A stretch of DNA of 64,000 nt. It comes from Malus domestica. Taxonomy: Eukaryota > Streptophyta > Magnoliopsida > Rosales > Rosaceae. A program made the position numbers and the translations under genes. Within the stretch, counting starts at the first letter, position 1, and each line of letters opens with the position of its first letter. Positions 12,339 to 24,054 of the stretch are shown here, in pieces. The DNA lies in NCBI RefSeq assembly GCF_042453785.1, contig NC_091666.1:29098501-29162500 (forward strand), read 5' to 3'. Under the pieces are notes generated by a model. It did not search any database. It saw only the letters and a list, made by a program, of their open reading frames with translations, and was not told where the DNA came from.

Positions 12339-13144
12339 GGCGCGTTTACGTAAGGTAATCGGAATCAAGAAACGAAATTGAATTCCGATTACGGTATACT
12401 TCGGTGTTTATTAAATCTGGAGGAATCAAAATTTAGTGGGTCCCACACAAATTTTGGAATCCAATTCCAATATTTGGCTGATTTGGATTCCTAAGATAAA
12501 GGAGGTATTTGGATTCCGGATGGCTTGGGGAATCAGAATGCTAACTTTTTTTCCTTTATGCCCTCACCTACTTTCATTATTTCCAAGATTATCCTTTTAA
12601 CCCTAGACTATTATTTCCCTTTTCACGCTACCATATCTTAACGTTCTGGAACGGTTAGTTGATTAATTCAGTCGACCTAGAGTAAATTCAATCGATCTAA
12701 AGTAACTTTGTAAATACATGCAGAATCATTTTGTTACTCAATGCAGAATCAGTTTGTTACTTCATGCAGAATCAGTTTGTTACTCAATGCAGAATCAATT
12801 TGTTACTTCATGCATAATCAGTTTGTTACTTCATGCAGAATCAGTTTGTTACTCAATGCAGAATCAGTTTGTTACTATTATATACTATATCAAATTTTAT
12901 TAAAAAAAAAGTATATAAAATATTTGATTTGGGACAAGGGCATTTTAGTAATCATACTGGTTTATATTCCGATTCTGCTGAATTAGTAAACAGCTTTATG
13001 GAATTGTATTCCGATTCCAGACAGTTTTAGTAAACAATTTCAACAAGAATCTGATTCTGATTCCACCTCATTTCAATTCCTCCTCAATCAAATTCCTCCT
13101 CAATCCGATTCCTCTCAATTTGATTACGGATTAGTAAACGCGCC
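12339..13144. mobile_element. MITE with long TIR (GGCGCGTTTAC)
   Basis: The left end GGCGCGTTTACGTAAGGTAA and the right end's inverse GGCGCGTTTACTAATCCGTA are inverted repeats that continue through CGGAATC-rich words. The 806-bp body is non-coding. I could not find a clean target duplication. It lies 36 bp upstream of the disrupted PPR start codon. Confidence 0.75.
12718..12879 (+). repeat. 23-bp tandem repeat, 7 copies
   Basis: The unit ATGCAGAATCAGTTTGTTAC plus three variable bases (TTC or TCA) is repeated about seven times inside the 12.3–13.1 kb MITE. Confidence 0.9.
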
Positions 13145-13213
13145 ATTGGTTTAACGGCTATTTCTCTATCCTTTCCGGTAGAAAAAGAGGGTAAGGTTGT
13201 TGTGACAGGATAA

Positions 13214-13620
13214 CACCAAACCTGTTGGAACAAACTCATGCTAACCCACAGGAAATATATCAAATGTAATGCAAGAACAAAATATATAAGAACACCAAGA
13301 ATTTAATGAGGTTCCTCAACAGTCAGTGTAACTGGAGTACGTTCTCAACAAATAGAGAAAAAAATATTATGAATAATTTATTCTCTATACAAAGCTCAAA
13401 GCTATTACAACAACTACTTGGTGAGTGATTACTAACCAAAGAGAATAGCACATTCTTCTTCTTTTTCTGCTCTTAGTTTTCTGTTTTCTGCAGCTACCTT
13501 TGCTCTCTCAAAGATTGGCTTCTAAAACAGAAAATGGTGTACTCTCTCTCTCTCTCACATTCGGATGATAACTTCATCCATACAAAAGCACACAATAAAA
13601 AATCTAAAGTAAGGGAATAA
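13214..13620 (-). mobile_element. possible Copia LTR remnant
   Basis: Starts TGTTGGAACAAAC and contains CCAAGAATTTAATGAGGTTC, a word common in antisense plant Copia LTRs. No partner LTR, no internal region and no target duplication. Tentative. Confidence 0.35.
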
Positions 13621-13802
13621 TCATTCTTTTACAAACATCATCATGACCTTTCTTTTTTTTATACAACAAACATAATCATTTGTCTTCTCATAATGATGTT
13701 TCCACGTCATTATGTCATTCATTTTTTATTATATGCTCTAATTCAACAAAGGTCATTTCGGTCTTTATCACGGGGATGAATTCATTTCTTTTATTTTTGG
13801 AT

Positions 13803-13943
13803 GATGCTAGAGAGACTAAATTTTATAAATCAAATGACATGAAAGTTGATGATTAGATTATTACTTAAGTATTGATTAATGTGCTTATTTCTGATTGGTA
13901 ATAAGTTATTTAGTTTGCAAATTTAATCTACTTAACATTACCC
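13803..13943. mobile_element. MITE copy (second copy at 50.36 kb)
   Basis: Ends with GTTTGCAAATTTAATCTAC, and its left side carries an inverted relative of that end. It aligns with 50,362–50,513 through the shared words TTACTTAAGT, TTGATTAA and TATTTAGTTTGCAAATTTAA. Confidence 0.6.
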
Positions 13944-14479
13944 TTTATTTTTTATTTGAACTCTGCTTATTTTCAGTGGATACGTTTTATCCTGCCTAGT
14001 TTGTTTTACACACGGCCCTATTTTGTCACCAGATACTTGATGTTTGCAAATTTAGTCTACCTAGCATTACGATTTAAATCATAAACGTCTATTTTGTCTT
14101 ACATCGTCACTGTGTTAAGGTTTAAATTAATGAAAATAAACTTTAAGTGTTTAAATGAATGAAAATTAAGGATATCTAAAACATGCCTGCAAATTATATC
14201 AAAAGAAAAGTAGATCTTGAAATAAAATTAAAACTTTCATGACTTAAATGTCGGCAGACAACAATACAGAAAAAACTAGAGAATACGAAATTGTAATATA
14301 ATTTGCCAGTGAATACATCAAGCATCTTTACACCATTCATGAACATATGAAATGAGCATAAACAATACTACAATATATGTATTTACTCCAGTTGCTTGGA
14401 ACATTGCATCCGTCCTGTTATGCCCGAGTTCAAATCCTTTGGTTTTTCATAATTTAGACAAATTTGTAATATCGTCTTA
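13944..14479. other. intergenic, nothing recognised
   Basis: AT-rich, non-coding. The last part is probably the 3' UTR of the minus-strand 109-aa gene. Confidence 0.3.
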
Positions 14480-14809
14480 TCAAGCAAGAAGAGTGTAGAG
14501 AGGGTTTGCCTGCATGAACAAATAGTTCCCACCAAACAAGTCATTCATGTGAGCCTGCCCATGCTTCAGTCTCTTCAAAGCTTTGCTCCATGAAACTTTA
14601 ATCCTAGTGAAAATCCTAGCTCTTTTCCTCAGGAACCTTCTCAAGCCCTGAATCCGAACCCTTGGCCGCCTTCGCCCGGTTAGCTTACTGATCTTGGACC
14701 AACCCCTTATGTTCTTGAATTTAATTGCTGTGTTTTGCTGATCTGTTTTTTCATCAAACAGACCTTCGTTTCTCAGTCTTTGGTAAGCAAGTTGTGAGAT
14801 CGATGCCAT
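14480..14809 (-). CDS. conserved plant protein of unknown function, 109 aa
   Basis: A single-exon frame from ATG at 14,809. It begins MASISQLAYQRLRNEG, has a strongly basic middle (RRRPRVRIQGLRRFLRKRAR) and a C-terminal part with KVSWSKALKRLK, DLFGGNYLFMQANP. I recognise this layout as a small plant-specific family without known role: an N-terminal SISQ-AYQRL motif, an arginine-rich core and a C-terminal FGGNY motif. No signal peptide or membrane segment is seen. The basic core would allow nucleic-acid or membrane-surface binding, but that is a guess. A Ty3 element begins 183 bp upstream of the start codon, so its promoter is cut short or replaced. Confidence 0.75.
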   Translation of the reverse strand: MASISQLAYQRLRNEGLFDEKTDQQNTAIKFKNIRGWSKISKLTGRRRPRVRIQGLRRFLRKRARIFTRIKVSWSKALKRLKHGQAHMNDLFGGNYLFMQANPLYTLLA

Positions 14810-15134
14810 TTCGAAGTAGAAAAGGTTTAGAGCTAGATGGAGTCAGCTTTTTGTTTTTTTTCTTTCTGTGGATTTAGATGTCTCTCAAATGATGTAAGTG
14901 ACAAATTTAAAGTGAAGAAAGTAGTTTGCAATGAATGCAGCTGAAATATTTGGTAATGGTAGTTTAAACTCTGATAATTTAAGGTTCCTAGTGTCACGGG
15001 CCATGTGTTAAAAACAAAGAAAATGCCCAAGACATCATATATCTAAGCCCATGAAGCCATGTCTTCATGGAAGCTTCCGGAACGTCCCGGAGAAATCAAG
15101 AACGTGGCGGAGCATTCAAGATAATCTTAGGGCA

Positions 15135-15147
15135 TTCCGGAACATTC
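15135..15147 (+). promoter_or_regulatory. perfect heat-shock element in LTR
   Basis: TTCCGGAACATTC fits TTCnnGAAnnTTC exactly. It lies about 145 bp upstream of the LTR TATA box and is preserved in the 3' LTR at 22,609–22,621. Two further TTCnnGAA palindromes occur in the same LTR (about 15,077 and 15,245). Function is inferred from the consensus. Confidence 0.6.
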
Positions 15148-15278
15148 CACACAAGTGTACATATTTAAGCCTCACCTAGAATAATCTAGATTAGGCAAGT
15201 TGTATCTAGAACTATGCTAGATATTTTTGGATGTAAGTAGGGGATTCTAGAACCCTCCATTGAGGAGGTGACTTAGGC

Positions 15279-15288
15279 CTATAAATAG
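15279..15288 (+). promoter_or_regulatory. LTR TATA box
   Basis: CTATAAATAG, placed mid-LTR as expected for the U3 promoter. Confidence 0.7.
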
Positions 15289-15534
15289 GAGGTAAGGCCA
15301 TTTGGCCAAACCATCCAAGAATTGTAAGCAATTGTAAAGTTCTCTTAACTTTCAATACAAAGCTTCCTTTCTCCCATCTTCTAAGTGATCTTAGCATTCT
15401 CCAAGCTATCTTAGCTTTCTTTGTGATTCGATCCGGGGAAGCGAGGCTTTGAAGGCTTACTTAGCTTGTTCATCGAGGTATTCAAGTCTAAGTGCCGCAC
15501 GGGCGGAAGGCTTAAAGAGTCATCCCGTGACAGC

Positions 15535-15547
15535 TGGTATCAGAGCC
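15535..15547 (+). other. primer-binding site (initiator Met-tRNA)
   Basis: TGGTATCAGAGCC, two bases after the 5' LTR, is the standard complement to the 3' end of initiator Met-tRNA. Confidence 0.9.
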
Positions 15548-15579
15548 AAGCTCGTGAATCACTTGAAGGAAAGTAGGAT

Positions 15580-18500
15580 ATGGCAAGTGGAGAGATGGTG
15601 TCCGGAGTCTCCGATCTAAGGGAGCGTACTGCCGAGGTCCAAGACGTTGCCAAGAGCAAGCCAAAGTTAAAGGACTTGCAAGCATCGATGGAGACCATGG
15701 AAGAGCGACTCGAGAAGGTGGAACGAACCATACTCGAGTTCGATACTCGACTTGATGAGGACGTTGTCGACAAGGAGGAAATCCAAACCATGGTGGACAA
15801 TGGTAAGGATGAACTGCGTGGCTTGGTGGAAGGGTGATGTGAAAAATAAGTTAACACACAAAATTAAACCCTCTTTTTATCAAATGTAGTAAAGTATGTA
15901 AGTATGGATCGTTCTAGGCCGGGGATTAGGAGGGATTGCTAAACACTTGAAAACTGACTTAAAAACATAAAAACAAAATTTAAAACACTAAACTAGACTC
16001 AAAGAATGAAAAACTATACTTTAAAATACTTAAACAAACATAAAACTCAAAACAGCAACCTAATGACTCAAAACTGCCTAAAAACCACTTTCTGGGCAGT
16101 TTTGAGAACCTAACAAGAACTTGGACGAAGTTGGATGAAAACTTGAATCAAAACACTTAGAAACACAAATCAAAACACTTTCTAACTAATCTAAGACTTC
16201 AAAATAAAGGGGGATTTGTTTTGGACGAAAATTGAAAACAAAACAGAAACTTTAAAACAAAACAGATTGTAAAACGTTTTTGGATGAAAAGGATGGATAA
16301 AAGGCTAGTTAGGAGGTTCTTCTCCACACATGACACACTTGCAAACAAAATGATTTTCAGTTGTTCTTTCAATAAATTATGAAACTCAACACCCCAAGTT
16401 AATTAGATACGCTTAAATTAACCTTCAAGTTCTCCTTAAGTTAATGAATTGGATGGAAAAGCACATACAACAATTCAAAGCATTCCTCAAAGGTTCCTTA
16501 CGTGATGAGCACAATAAAGATACAATCAAGAATCATGAAGCACAATGAGAACTATAAGTGTTGACGAGGCATTCGTTACTATGATGAGCATGAAACTAGT
16601 GCCAAGAATTCATTCAACGCGATCGTTTTCAAGCGACCTTCACTACTTGTGATTATAAGATTGTAACTATTAGGTGAAACTCCCTCATAATCTAGCATCA
16701 TATTCATGCATGAAAACTAAGCGTGCACTCTCAATCAACATACACAAATAAGTTATCAATCAAGTAGATGAACGAATTGAATCCGCAACTTATGAAATAA
16801 CAACTGAATGTAATCAAATCATATTGCAAGCATGTACATGGTTTCGAATCACCCCCTAACTAAGAGGGGTTTAGTTCCTCATACTCACAAAGCAAAGATA
16901 CATAAAATTAGACATTAAAATCAAAGGAAAGAAAACACCTAAAATGCTCCAACTTGGTAGCAAGTGCATCCAAGATTCCTCCTTTCCCTTGCTTGCGGCA
17001 TGAAGCTTGTGGACAGATTTTTGGGTGGATTTATGGTGTAGAATGGATGGGGAATTTTGTGGAAGGGTTTAGGGTGAGAGTGGAAGAGTGTTTGATGGTT
17101 GGGGAGTGGTAGAGAACTAGGCAAAGAGGGTGGAAGAAGGTGGAGTGGCTGTTATGTTTTCTAGGCACTAGAATGGTGTTTTTGGGGTGTTTTGCTTCCT
17201 AGGGTGTGTATGGACGAATTTCTGTGATAAAATGATGAATATGGGGGATTGTCCTTTGGCCAAGGGGTGTAAACATGTATTTATAGGCCCCAAAAACCTT
17301 AGAAAATCAGGTTAGGTTAAGGATGAAATGCATGGCAATTTGTGTGTGTGGTGTGCAATGGTCCAAGGGTGAAAATGAAGTGATGATGCAAAGTGTGAAG
17401 GGTAAAATGGAGTGGTCTTGTAGCTAGGGGGCATGAATGATTGTGTACATTGCATAGAGATGGAAAGGGAGGTGAAAATGTGTCAATAAATGGGTCAAAG
17501 GTGCAGCAACATGTGGTACACAAGGCATGAGATTCCAAATGTGAATGATGGAGCATCAATTGGTGCATGTAATGGATGTAAATGTTGTCTAAAATCTAAT
17601 GAGTGAAGGGAACAAGAGGTATCAAGCAATTGAGTGTAATAATTAAATGAATTGAAGCATGAAATTAGAAATTATGTAGGGGACAAGAGTGATCAAGCAT
17701 GGCATGGAATCCAAAGGGAATTCTATGTGGTTTGCATGGCAAGGAATGCAAGTTGGGGTGACAGATTTTTGGGCTGTTTTCTTCATCTTTTAGACCATAA
17801 TTCTTCACATTCTTGGCCTCTTTAGTTCTCAAATTCGTCCATCCACTTGGCCCATGCATTTGCTATCCATTCCAAGCCCGAAACATGCTCCAAAGGCCTC
17901 CAAAATGCATCTTCTTGCATACTTTGTACTTAGAGTCTGAAAACACACGAAAATGACTTTAAACACTAAAATAACTAAGGAAACACGACATAAATGCACA
18001 AGAACAAGCCAACTAAGTCGCATAAATATGCTCTTATCAAAGGGCTACGAGACGAGCTCCTTGGCGCTCTCAACACCATGGCAGACAAGATGCGGAGGGA
18101 AGTCCAGGTTCACCTTGACAACATAGAGGCAAGGTTTGTGGCGCTTCAAGCAGAGATAAAGGACACAAGGGAACTTAAGGGAGATGTGGCGTTTTGTAAA
18201 GAAGCAGTCGTGAAGCAATTCGTGCAAGGGCCGAGGGAAATCAAGGCGTTGGACTCCAAGGTAATCGACTCCTTTAAACCCAAATCCTATAATGGGAAGA
18301 GGGAAGCAAAGGAGCTAGACACATTCGTGTGGAACGTGGAGCGATACTTCAAGTACCTGAAGCTTGAAGATGACGAGTCCAAAATCTCAACGGCAACCAT
18401 GTTCTTAGCTGACAATGCCCTTATGTGGTGGCGTCGTCGGAGCATGGAGATTGAGTAAGGTACGTTCTCTCTCACCACTTGGGATGAATTTAAGAAAGAT

Positions 18501-21500
18501 CTTATGTTGCACTTCTATCCCCAAAATGCCAAGTACGAAGCCAAGGAGAAACTAAGGTGGCTCAAGCAAACGGGGAACGTCAAAGACTATGTCAACGCCT
18601 TCGTGAGCTTGTTATTCGAGGTGCCCAACATGTTAGAGGAAGACAAGCTCATGTACTTCATGAGTGGACTGCAAAATTGGGCAAAACTCGAACTACAAAG
18701 GAGACACGTGCAAACATTGTCTGATGCCATTGCCGCTGCCGAATCCTTGATTGAGTTTAAATCAAGCCACCAAGGTGATTCCAAGTCCACGGGGAAGAGG
18801 GGTAACCATGAGAGAAGTGGGGGAGAACATAAGCCGAAGGACAAGGCCGAGACAAGCAAACCAAAGGAGAAGAAAGCCGATAAGCATGACAAAGGCAAGG
18901 GTAAGTCTTGGCAACCCACTTGTTACCTATGCGACGGCCCTCACATGATGCGAGATTGCCCACAAAAGAAGGCCCTTAAGGCCATGGCTTTCAAGGAGGA
19001 CAAGGCCGAAGAGAGTAACGATGCAACGATGGGATGCATCCGTCTACTGAATGCCATCCAGACAACCCTTCCACAACCTAAGGCTCAAGTTGGGGGATGA
19101 TCATTGTTCGTCGACGTCAAGACTGGTGACAAGACGACACGTGTGTTGGTGGACACGGGAGCAACACACAACTTCATGACGTCGGAGGAAGCCACAAGGC
19201 TTGGCCTCCGAGTCACAAAGGAGCCCGGTAGCGTGAAGACGGTAAATTCTGCTGCCACCCCCATTGTTGGAGTTGCGCGCAATGTACAAGTAGACATTGG
19301 CACATGGAAGGGAAAGATCGACTTCACCGTAGTCAAGATGGACGACTATGGCGTAGTCATTGGGTTAGAGTTCATGGACAAGGTACGAGCCTTTCCCATT
19401 CCCTTCTACAATATTTTCTGTATCCTGGCCGACGGAAGACAACCTTGCCTGGTGCCATTGGAAAGGCAAGCCAAGAAGTGTACCCAGCACTTGTCGGCAA
19501 TTCAATTTGCCAAGTCTTGGAAGAAAGGCGAGGCCACATTTCTTGCAACCCTAATGTTGAATGAAGGGGAGGAGAAGTACGGGCCTTTGCCAAAACAAGT
19601 GGAAGACGTCCTTATGGAGTTTGCGGACGTGATGCCTAAGGAACTGCCAAAGAAGTTGCCACCAAGGAGAGAGGTCGACCATGCGATTGAGTTGGAGCCT
19701 GGTGCTAAGCCTCCCTCCAAATCACCTTATAGGATGTCGCCACCCGAGTTGGAGGAATTGAGGAAGCAACTCAACGAGCTACTTGATGCTGGCTACATCC
19801 AACCCTCCAAGTCCCCATATGGTGCACCCGTCCTGTTCCAACGCAAGAAAGAAGGTAGCCTAAGGTTGTGCATCGACTATAGAGCATTGAACAAGATTAC
19901 CATCAAGAACAAGTACCCACTTCCGTTGATCGCCGACTTATTCGATCAACTTGGTGAAGCAAGGTACTTCACAAAGTTAGATCTTCGATCGTGATACTAC
20001 CAAGTGAGGATAGCCCCTGGAGACGAATCGAAGACGGCGATGGTGACCAGATATGGAGCGTTCGAGTATAAAGTCATGCCATTTGGTCTGACCAATGCCC
20101 TTGCAACATTCTGTACATTGATGAACAAGGTATTCCATCCTTATCTTGACAAGTTTGTCGTGGTTTACATTGATGATATCGTTGTCTATAGCAAGACATT
20201 GGAGGAGCACGTCAAGCACTTGCGCATAGTGTTCAAGACCCTTCGGGAGCATGAACTCTATGTCAAGAAGGAGAAATGCTCCTTTGCCACAAAAGAAGTA
20301 GAATTTCTTGGCCACAAGATAAAGGAGGGGAAACTTATGATGGAAAAGGGCAAGATCAAGGCCATTCAAGAGTGGGAACCGCCGACCAAGGTACCAACAC
20401 TACGATCCTTTCTGGAGCTAGCCAACTACTATCGGAGATTCATAAAAGGGTATTCAGCTATAGCGGCACCCTTAACAGACCTTCTTAAGAAAAACAAGGT
20501 ATGGGAATGGACGGACCGGTGTCAAGAGGCCTTTGAGAGGTTGAAGAAGGCCCTAATGGAGGAGCCTGTACTAAGGTTGCCCGACCTTAGTAAGCCATTC
20601 GAGTTGCACACTGATGCTTCCGACTTTGCCATAGGAGGAGTGTTGATGCAAGAGGGACATCCGATAGCCTATGAAAGTCGCAAGCTAAACAATGCCGAGA
20701 AGAGGTACACGACCCATGAAAAGGAGATGACCGCCATCGTCCATTGCCTTAGAGTTTGGAGGCATTACTTGCTTGGTACCCCATTCGTCATCAAGACGGA
20801 CAACGTTGCCACTAGCTACTTTCAAACCCAACAAAAGCTCACACCTAAGCAAGCAAGGTGGCAAGAGTTCTTAGCGGAGTTTGATTACAAGCTAGAGTAC
20901 AAGCAAGGAAAGGAGAACGTGGTGGCCGATGCTTTAAGTAGACGAGTAGAGTTAATGGCTACGGTACTCAAGCCGCAAAGCCATCTCTTGGATCGTGTCC
21001 GAGAAGGTTTGTCACATGACGTCCAAGCCAAGAACATTGTGGAGTTTGTCAAGGATGGGAAGACAAGAAGGTTTTGGCTTGAGGACGGCTTGCTATACAC
21101 CAAGGGCAAGCGGATCTACGTCCCAAAGTGGGGAAACTTAAGGAAAGAAATCCTTAAGGAGTGCCATGACTCAATGTGGGCAGGACATCCTGGCACTCAC
21201 CGCACGTTGGCTTTGGTGAGCGATGCTTATTATTGGCCACAAATGCGGGATGATGTAGATTCATACGTGAAGACTTGTCTTGTGTGCCAACAAGACAAAG
21301 TGGAACAAAGGCAACCGGGAGGACTGTTGGAACCACTTCCCACCCCATCAAGACCATGGGAGTGTTTGACCATGGATTTCATCACACATTTGCCCAAGTC
21401 TGATGGATGTGGATCTATCTTCGTCGTGGTTGATAGATTCACCAAGTATGCCACTTTCATACCCGCACCCGTGGAGTGCACAGCCGAAGTAGCTGCACGC

Positions 21501-22454
21501 TTGTTTCTAAAGCACGTGGTCAAGTATTGGGGTGTTCCGAGGAGCATAGTCAGCGATCGAGATGCTCGCTTCACGGGTAGATTTTGGAAGGAGCTCTTCA
21601 AGCTACTTGGCTCAAAGTTAGACTTCTTCACAGCTTTTCATCCCCAAACTGATGGACAAACGGAGCGGGTTAACGCATTGTTGGAGACTTATTTGCGGCA
21701 CTATGTTAGTGCCAATCAACGAGATTGGGCTAAGTTACTTGATGTTGCCCAATTCTCTTATAACTTGCAACGTTCGGAGTCGACGGGGAAAAGTCCGTTC
21801 GAGTTGGCTATAGGGCAACAACCCTTGACCCCGAACACGGTCGTGACTGGCTACACGGGGAATAGTCCAGCCGCTTTCAAAACCGCTAAGGAGTGGCAAT
21901 TAGCCCACGAACTTGCTCGAGCTCATTTGGAGAAGGCTTCAAAGAAGATGAAGAAATGGGCGGATCGTAAGCGAAGGAATGTGGAGTTCCAAACTGGCGA
22001 CCAAGTCTTTGTGAAGCTCAATGCGTCTCAGCACAAGAGTACTCGTGGCTTGCACAAGAGCTTGTTGCGGAAGTATGAGGGACCATTCCCTATCATCAAG
22101 AAGGTTGGCAAAGCCGCTTATGTTGTGGAACTCCCACCCCGCCTCAAGTTTCACCCGGTGTTCCATGTGAGCAACTTGAAGCCTTATCATGCAGACAATG
22201 AGGAGCCAAGCCGAGGTGAGTCTCATCGAGCACCCCCTTTGATGACGGAGGCATTTGACAAAGAAGTGGAGAGCATTGAAGCCAAGCGTGTCATGGTGCG
22301 ACCAAGACAACCAAAGCATGTGGAGTACTTTGTCAAATGGAAGGGGCTACCATACTCCGAAGCAACATGGGAGAAGGAGACGTCCTTATGGCAATATAAG
22401 GACTTGATTCAGACATTCGAGAGGCAAGAGTCGACGAGGACGTCGACGGCTTAA
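15580..22454 (+). pseudogene. Ty3 gag-pol polyprotein, split and with three stops
   Basis: Gag starts at ATG 15,580 and is cut at 15,834 by the nested solo LTR. It resumes at 18,045, in frame once the insert and one target-site copy are removed. In order: coiled gag N-terminus; gag core (FYPQNAKYEAKEKLRWLKQ); zinc knuckle CYLCDGPHMMRDC; protease [13 protein letters not shown] with YIDDIVVYS; RNase H ([15 protein letters not shown]); integrase zinc finger and DDE region ([30 protein letters not shown]); GPF/Y end ([20 protein letters not shown]); and a C-terminal chromodomain ([16 protein letters not shown]). In-frame stops at 18,456–18,458, 19,098–19,100 and 19,992–19,994 interrupt gag, the gag/protease border and RT. 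It cannot make a full polyprotein as it stands. Confidence 0.93.
15835..18039 (-). mobile_element. nested solo LTR, 2,205 bp
   Basis: Ends TGAT…ATCA, flanked by the 5-bp direct repeat AAGGG (15,830–15,834 and 18,040–18,044). It has no pol sequence. The TATA-like word CTATAAATAC on the minus strand near 17,280 suggests minus orientation. Single LTR plus target duplication is the mark of LTR–LTR recombination. No other copy in the window. Confidence 0.85.
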
Positions 22455-22465
22455 ATGGGGGAGGA
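22453..22465 (+). other. polypurine tract
   Basis: AAATGGGGGAGGA directly before the 3' LTR; overlaps the polyprotein stop codon. Confidence 0.85.
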
Positions 22466-23006
22466 TGTCACGGGCCATGTGTTAAAAACAAAGAAAATGC
22501 CCAAGACATCATATATCTAAGCCCATGAAGCCATGTCTTCATGGAAGCTTCTGGAACGTCCCGGAGAAATCAAGAACGTGGTGGAGCATTCAAGATAATC
22601 TTAGGGCATTCCGGAACATTCCACACAAGTGTACATATTTAAGCCTCACCTAGAATAATCTAGATTAGGCAAGTTGTATCTAGAACTATGCTAGATATTT
22701 TTGGATGTAAGTAGGGGATTCTAGAACCCTCCATTGAGGAGGTGACTTAGGCCTATAAATAGGAGGTAAGGCCATTTGGCCAAACCATCCAAGAATTGTA
22801 AGCAATTGTAAAGTTCTCTTAACTTTCAATACAAAGCTTCCTTTCTCCCATCTTCTAAGTGATCTTAGCATTCTCCAAGCTATCTTAGCTTTCTTTGTGA
22901 TTCGATCCGGGGAAGCGAGGCTTCGAAGGCTTACTTAGCTTGTTCATCGAGGTATTCAAGTCTAAGTGCCGCACGGGCGGAAGGCTTAAAGAGTCATCCC
23001 GTGACA
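22466..23006 (+). repeat. 3' LTR of Ty3 element
   Basis: 541 bp. By eye it differs from the 5' LTR at only three positions: CCGG/CTGG, GGCGG/GGTGG and TTTGAAG/TTCGAAG. Confidence 0.97.
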
Positions 23007-23010
23007 CTAG

Positions 23011-24050
23011 GCTTTATCAGGCTAGGATCTCCATCACAAGGGACAACAGTAGTCACCTTAACATTACTACTAAATAATTCTTAATCTAGTGATATTTCTC
23101 GTAAATGTTGGAAGATGTTCCAAGTTCTAATTCCTCATGCCCATTTATATGATAATCAAGAGAGAAAAAAAAAAAAATCTTGCGAGATTGACAGTCGAAC
23201 ATAACATACCAAACGATATGACAAAAACGTTCTCATGGGAAGCCGATCGAATCAAGATATATGCTTGAAACAAGAGGTAATTTTGTATGGCTGCTCAACC
23301 TAAACCTTCCCCACTTGTATATGCCATTGACGTTCATGGCCTAGAAACCACACATGCAAATCTACCAACGTCAATATCATCTTCTATCAAGCATAAGTGC
23401 ACAAGTTTAATGTAGGGCTCGTTTAAAAATGAACTTTTTAGGCAAAATGGTTGTTGAGATTAGCATAACTTTTCACTTTGATATCTAACAATGAAAGTTA
23501 ATAGAAGCGGTCATTGAGTTTGTCCACTGGCAAATCATTTTGGTCATTTCATGAAAAATATGTCAATATCCTCGTTAAATTGTCACATGAACGGTCTAGT
23601 GACCACCTTTTTACGGATATTTTTGTCAAATCAACTATTCCACTTAATGAGAATATTGATAGAGTTTTCACAAAAGGAACAAAATGATTAATGGTAGACA
23701 AACTCAGGGATCACTTTTATCAATTTTCAGTGTCATGGGCCAAAGTGAAAAATTATGCCAATCTTAGAAATCATTTTGGCTAAAAAACCTTAAAAATACT
23801 TTTTAGAAAAACACTTCTATTCATAAGGGTTTTGAAAAAAAAAATTAATTAAAATGCAAATGCTTCTTGGAAGCACCTTTAATTTTTTTGTCAAACACAT
23901 ACATAATGGTTTTAAAAGCGCTTTTAGTTATTTTAAAAATATTTTTTAATAAGCACGTAAAAAAATAAATAAAGAAAAAAAGATAGAAAATCCTTTGATT
24001 ATAAGGATGAGAATTACATTAAAATGGCAATTTCTTTTACAAACATGAAT
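23011..24050. other. intergenic, nothing recognised
   Basis: AT-rich and non-coding. I see no gene or repeat ends. Confidence 0.3.
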
Positions 24051-24054
24051 TATC

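Larger units (their letters stand above)
14992..15532 (+). repeat. 5' LTR of Ty3 element
   Basis: 541 bp, TG…CA, near-identical to 22,466–23,006. Contains a TATA box and heat-shock-element-like sites (listed separately). Confidence 0.97.
14992..23006 (+). mobile_element. Ty3 chromovirus-type LTR retrotransposon
   Basis: Two 541-bp LTRs (14,992–15,532 and 22,466–23,006) start TGTCACGG and end CCGTGACA. CTAG flanks both sides (14,988–14,991 and 23,007–23,010). A primer-binding site for initiator Met-tRNA follows the 5' LTR, and a polypurine tract precedes the 3' LTR. The internal frame runs gag, protease, RT, RNase H, integrase, chromodomain. Without the nested 2.2-kb solo LTR the element would be about 5.8 kb. 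The LTRs differ at three positions that I can see, so insertion is recent. The lineage may be Galadriel-like, but I cannot prove it from motifs. Confidence 0.95.

Noticed and set aside
16939-17859. Minus-strand frames at 16.9–17.9 kb
   Set aside because: Inside the nested solo LTR; His/Pro/Cys-rich without a domain.
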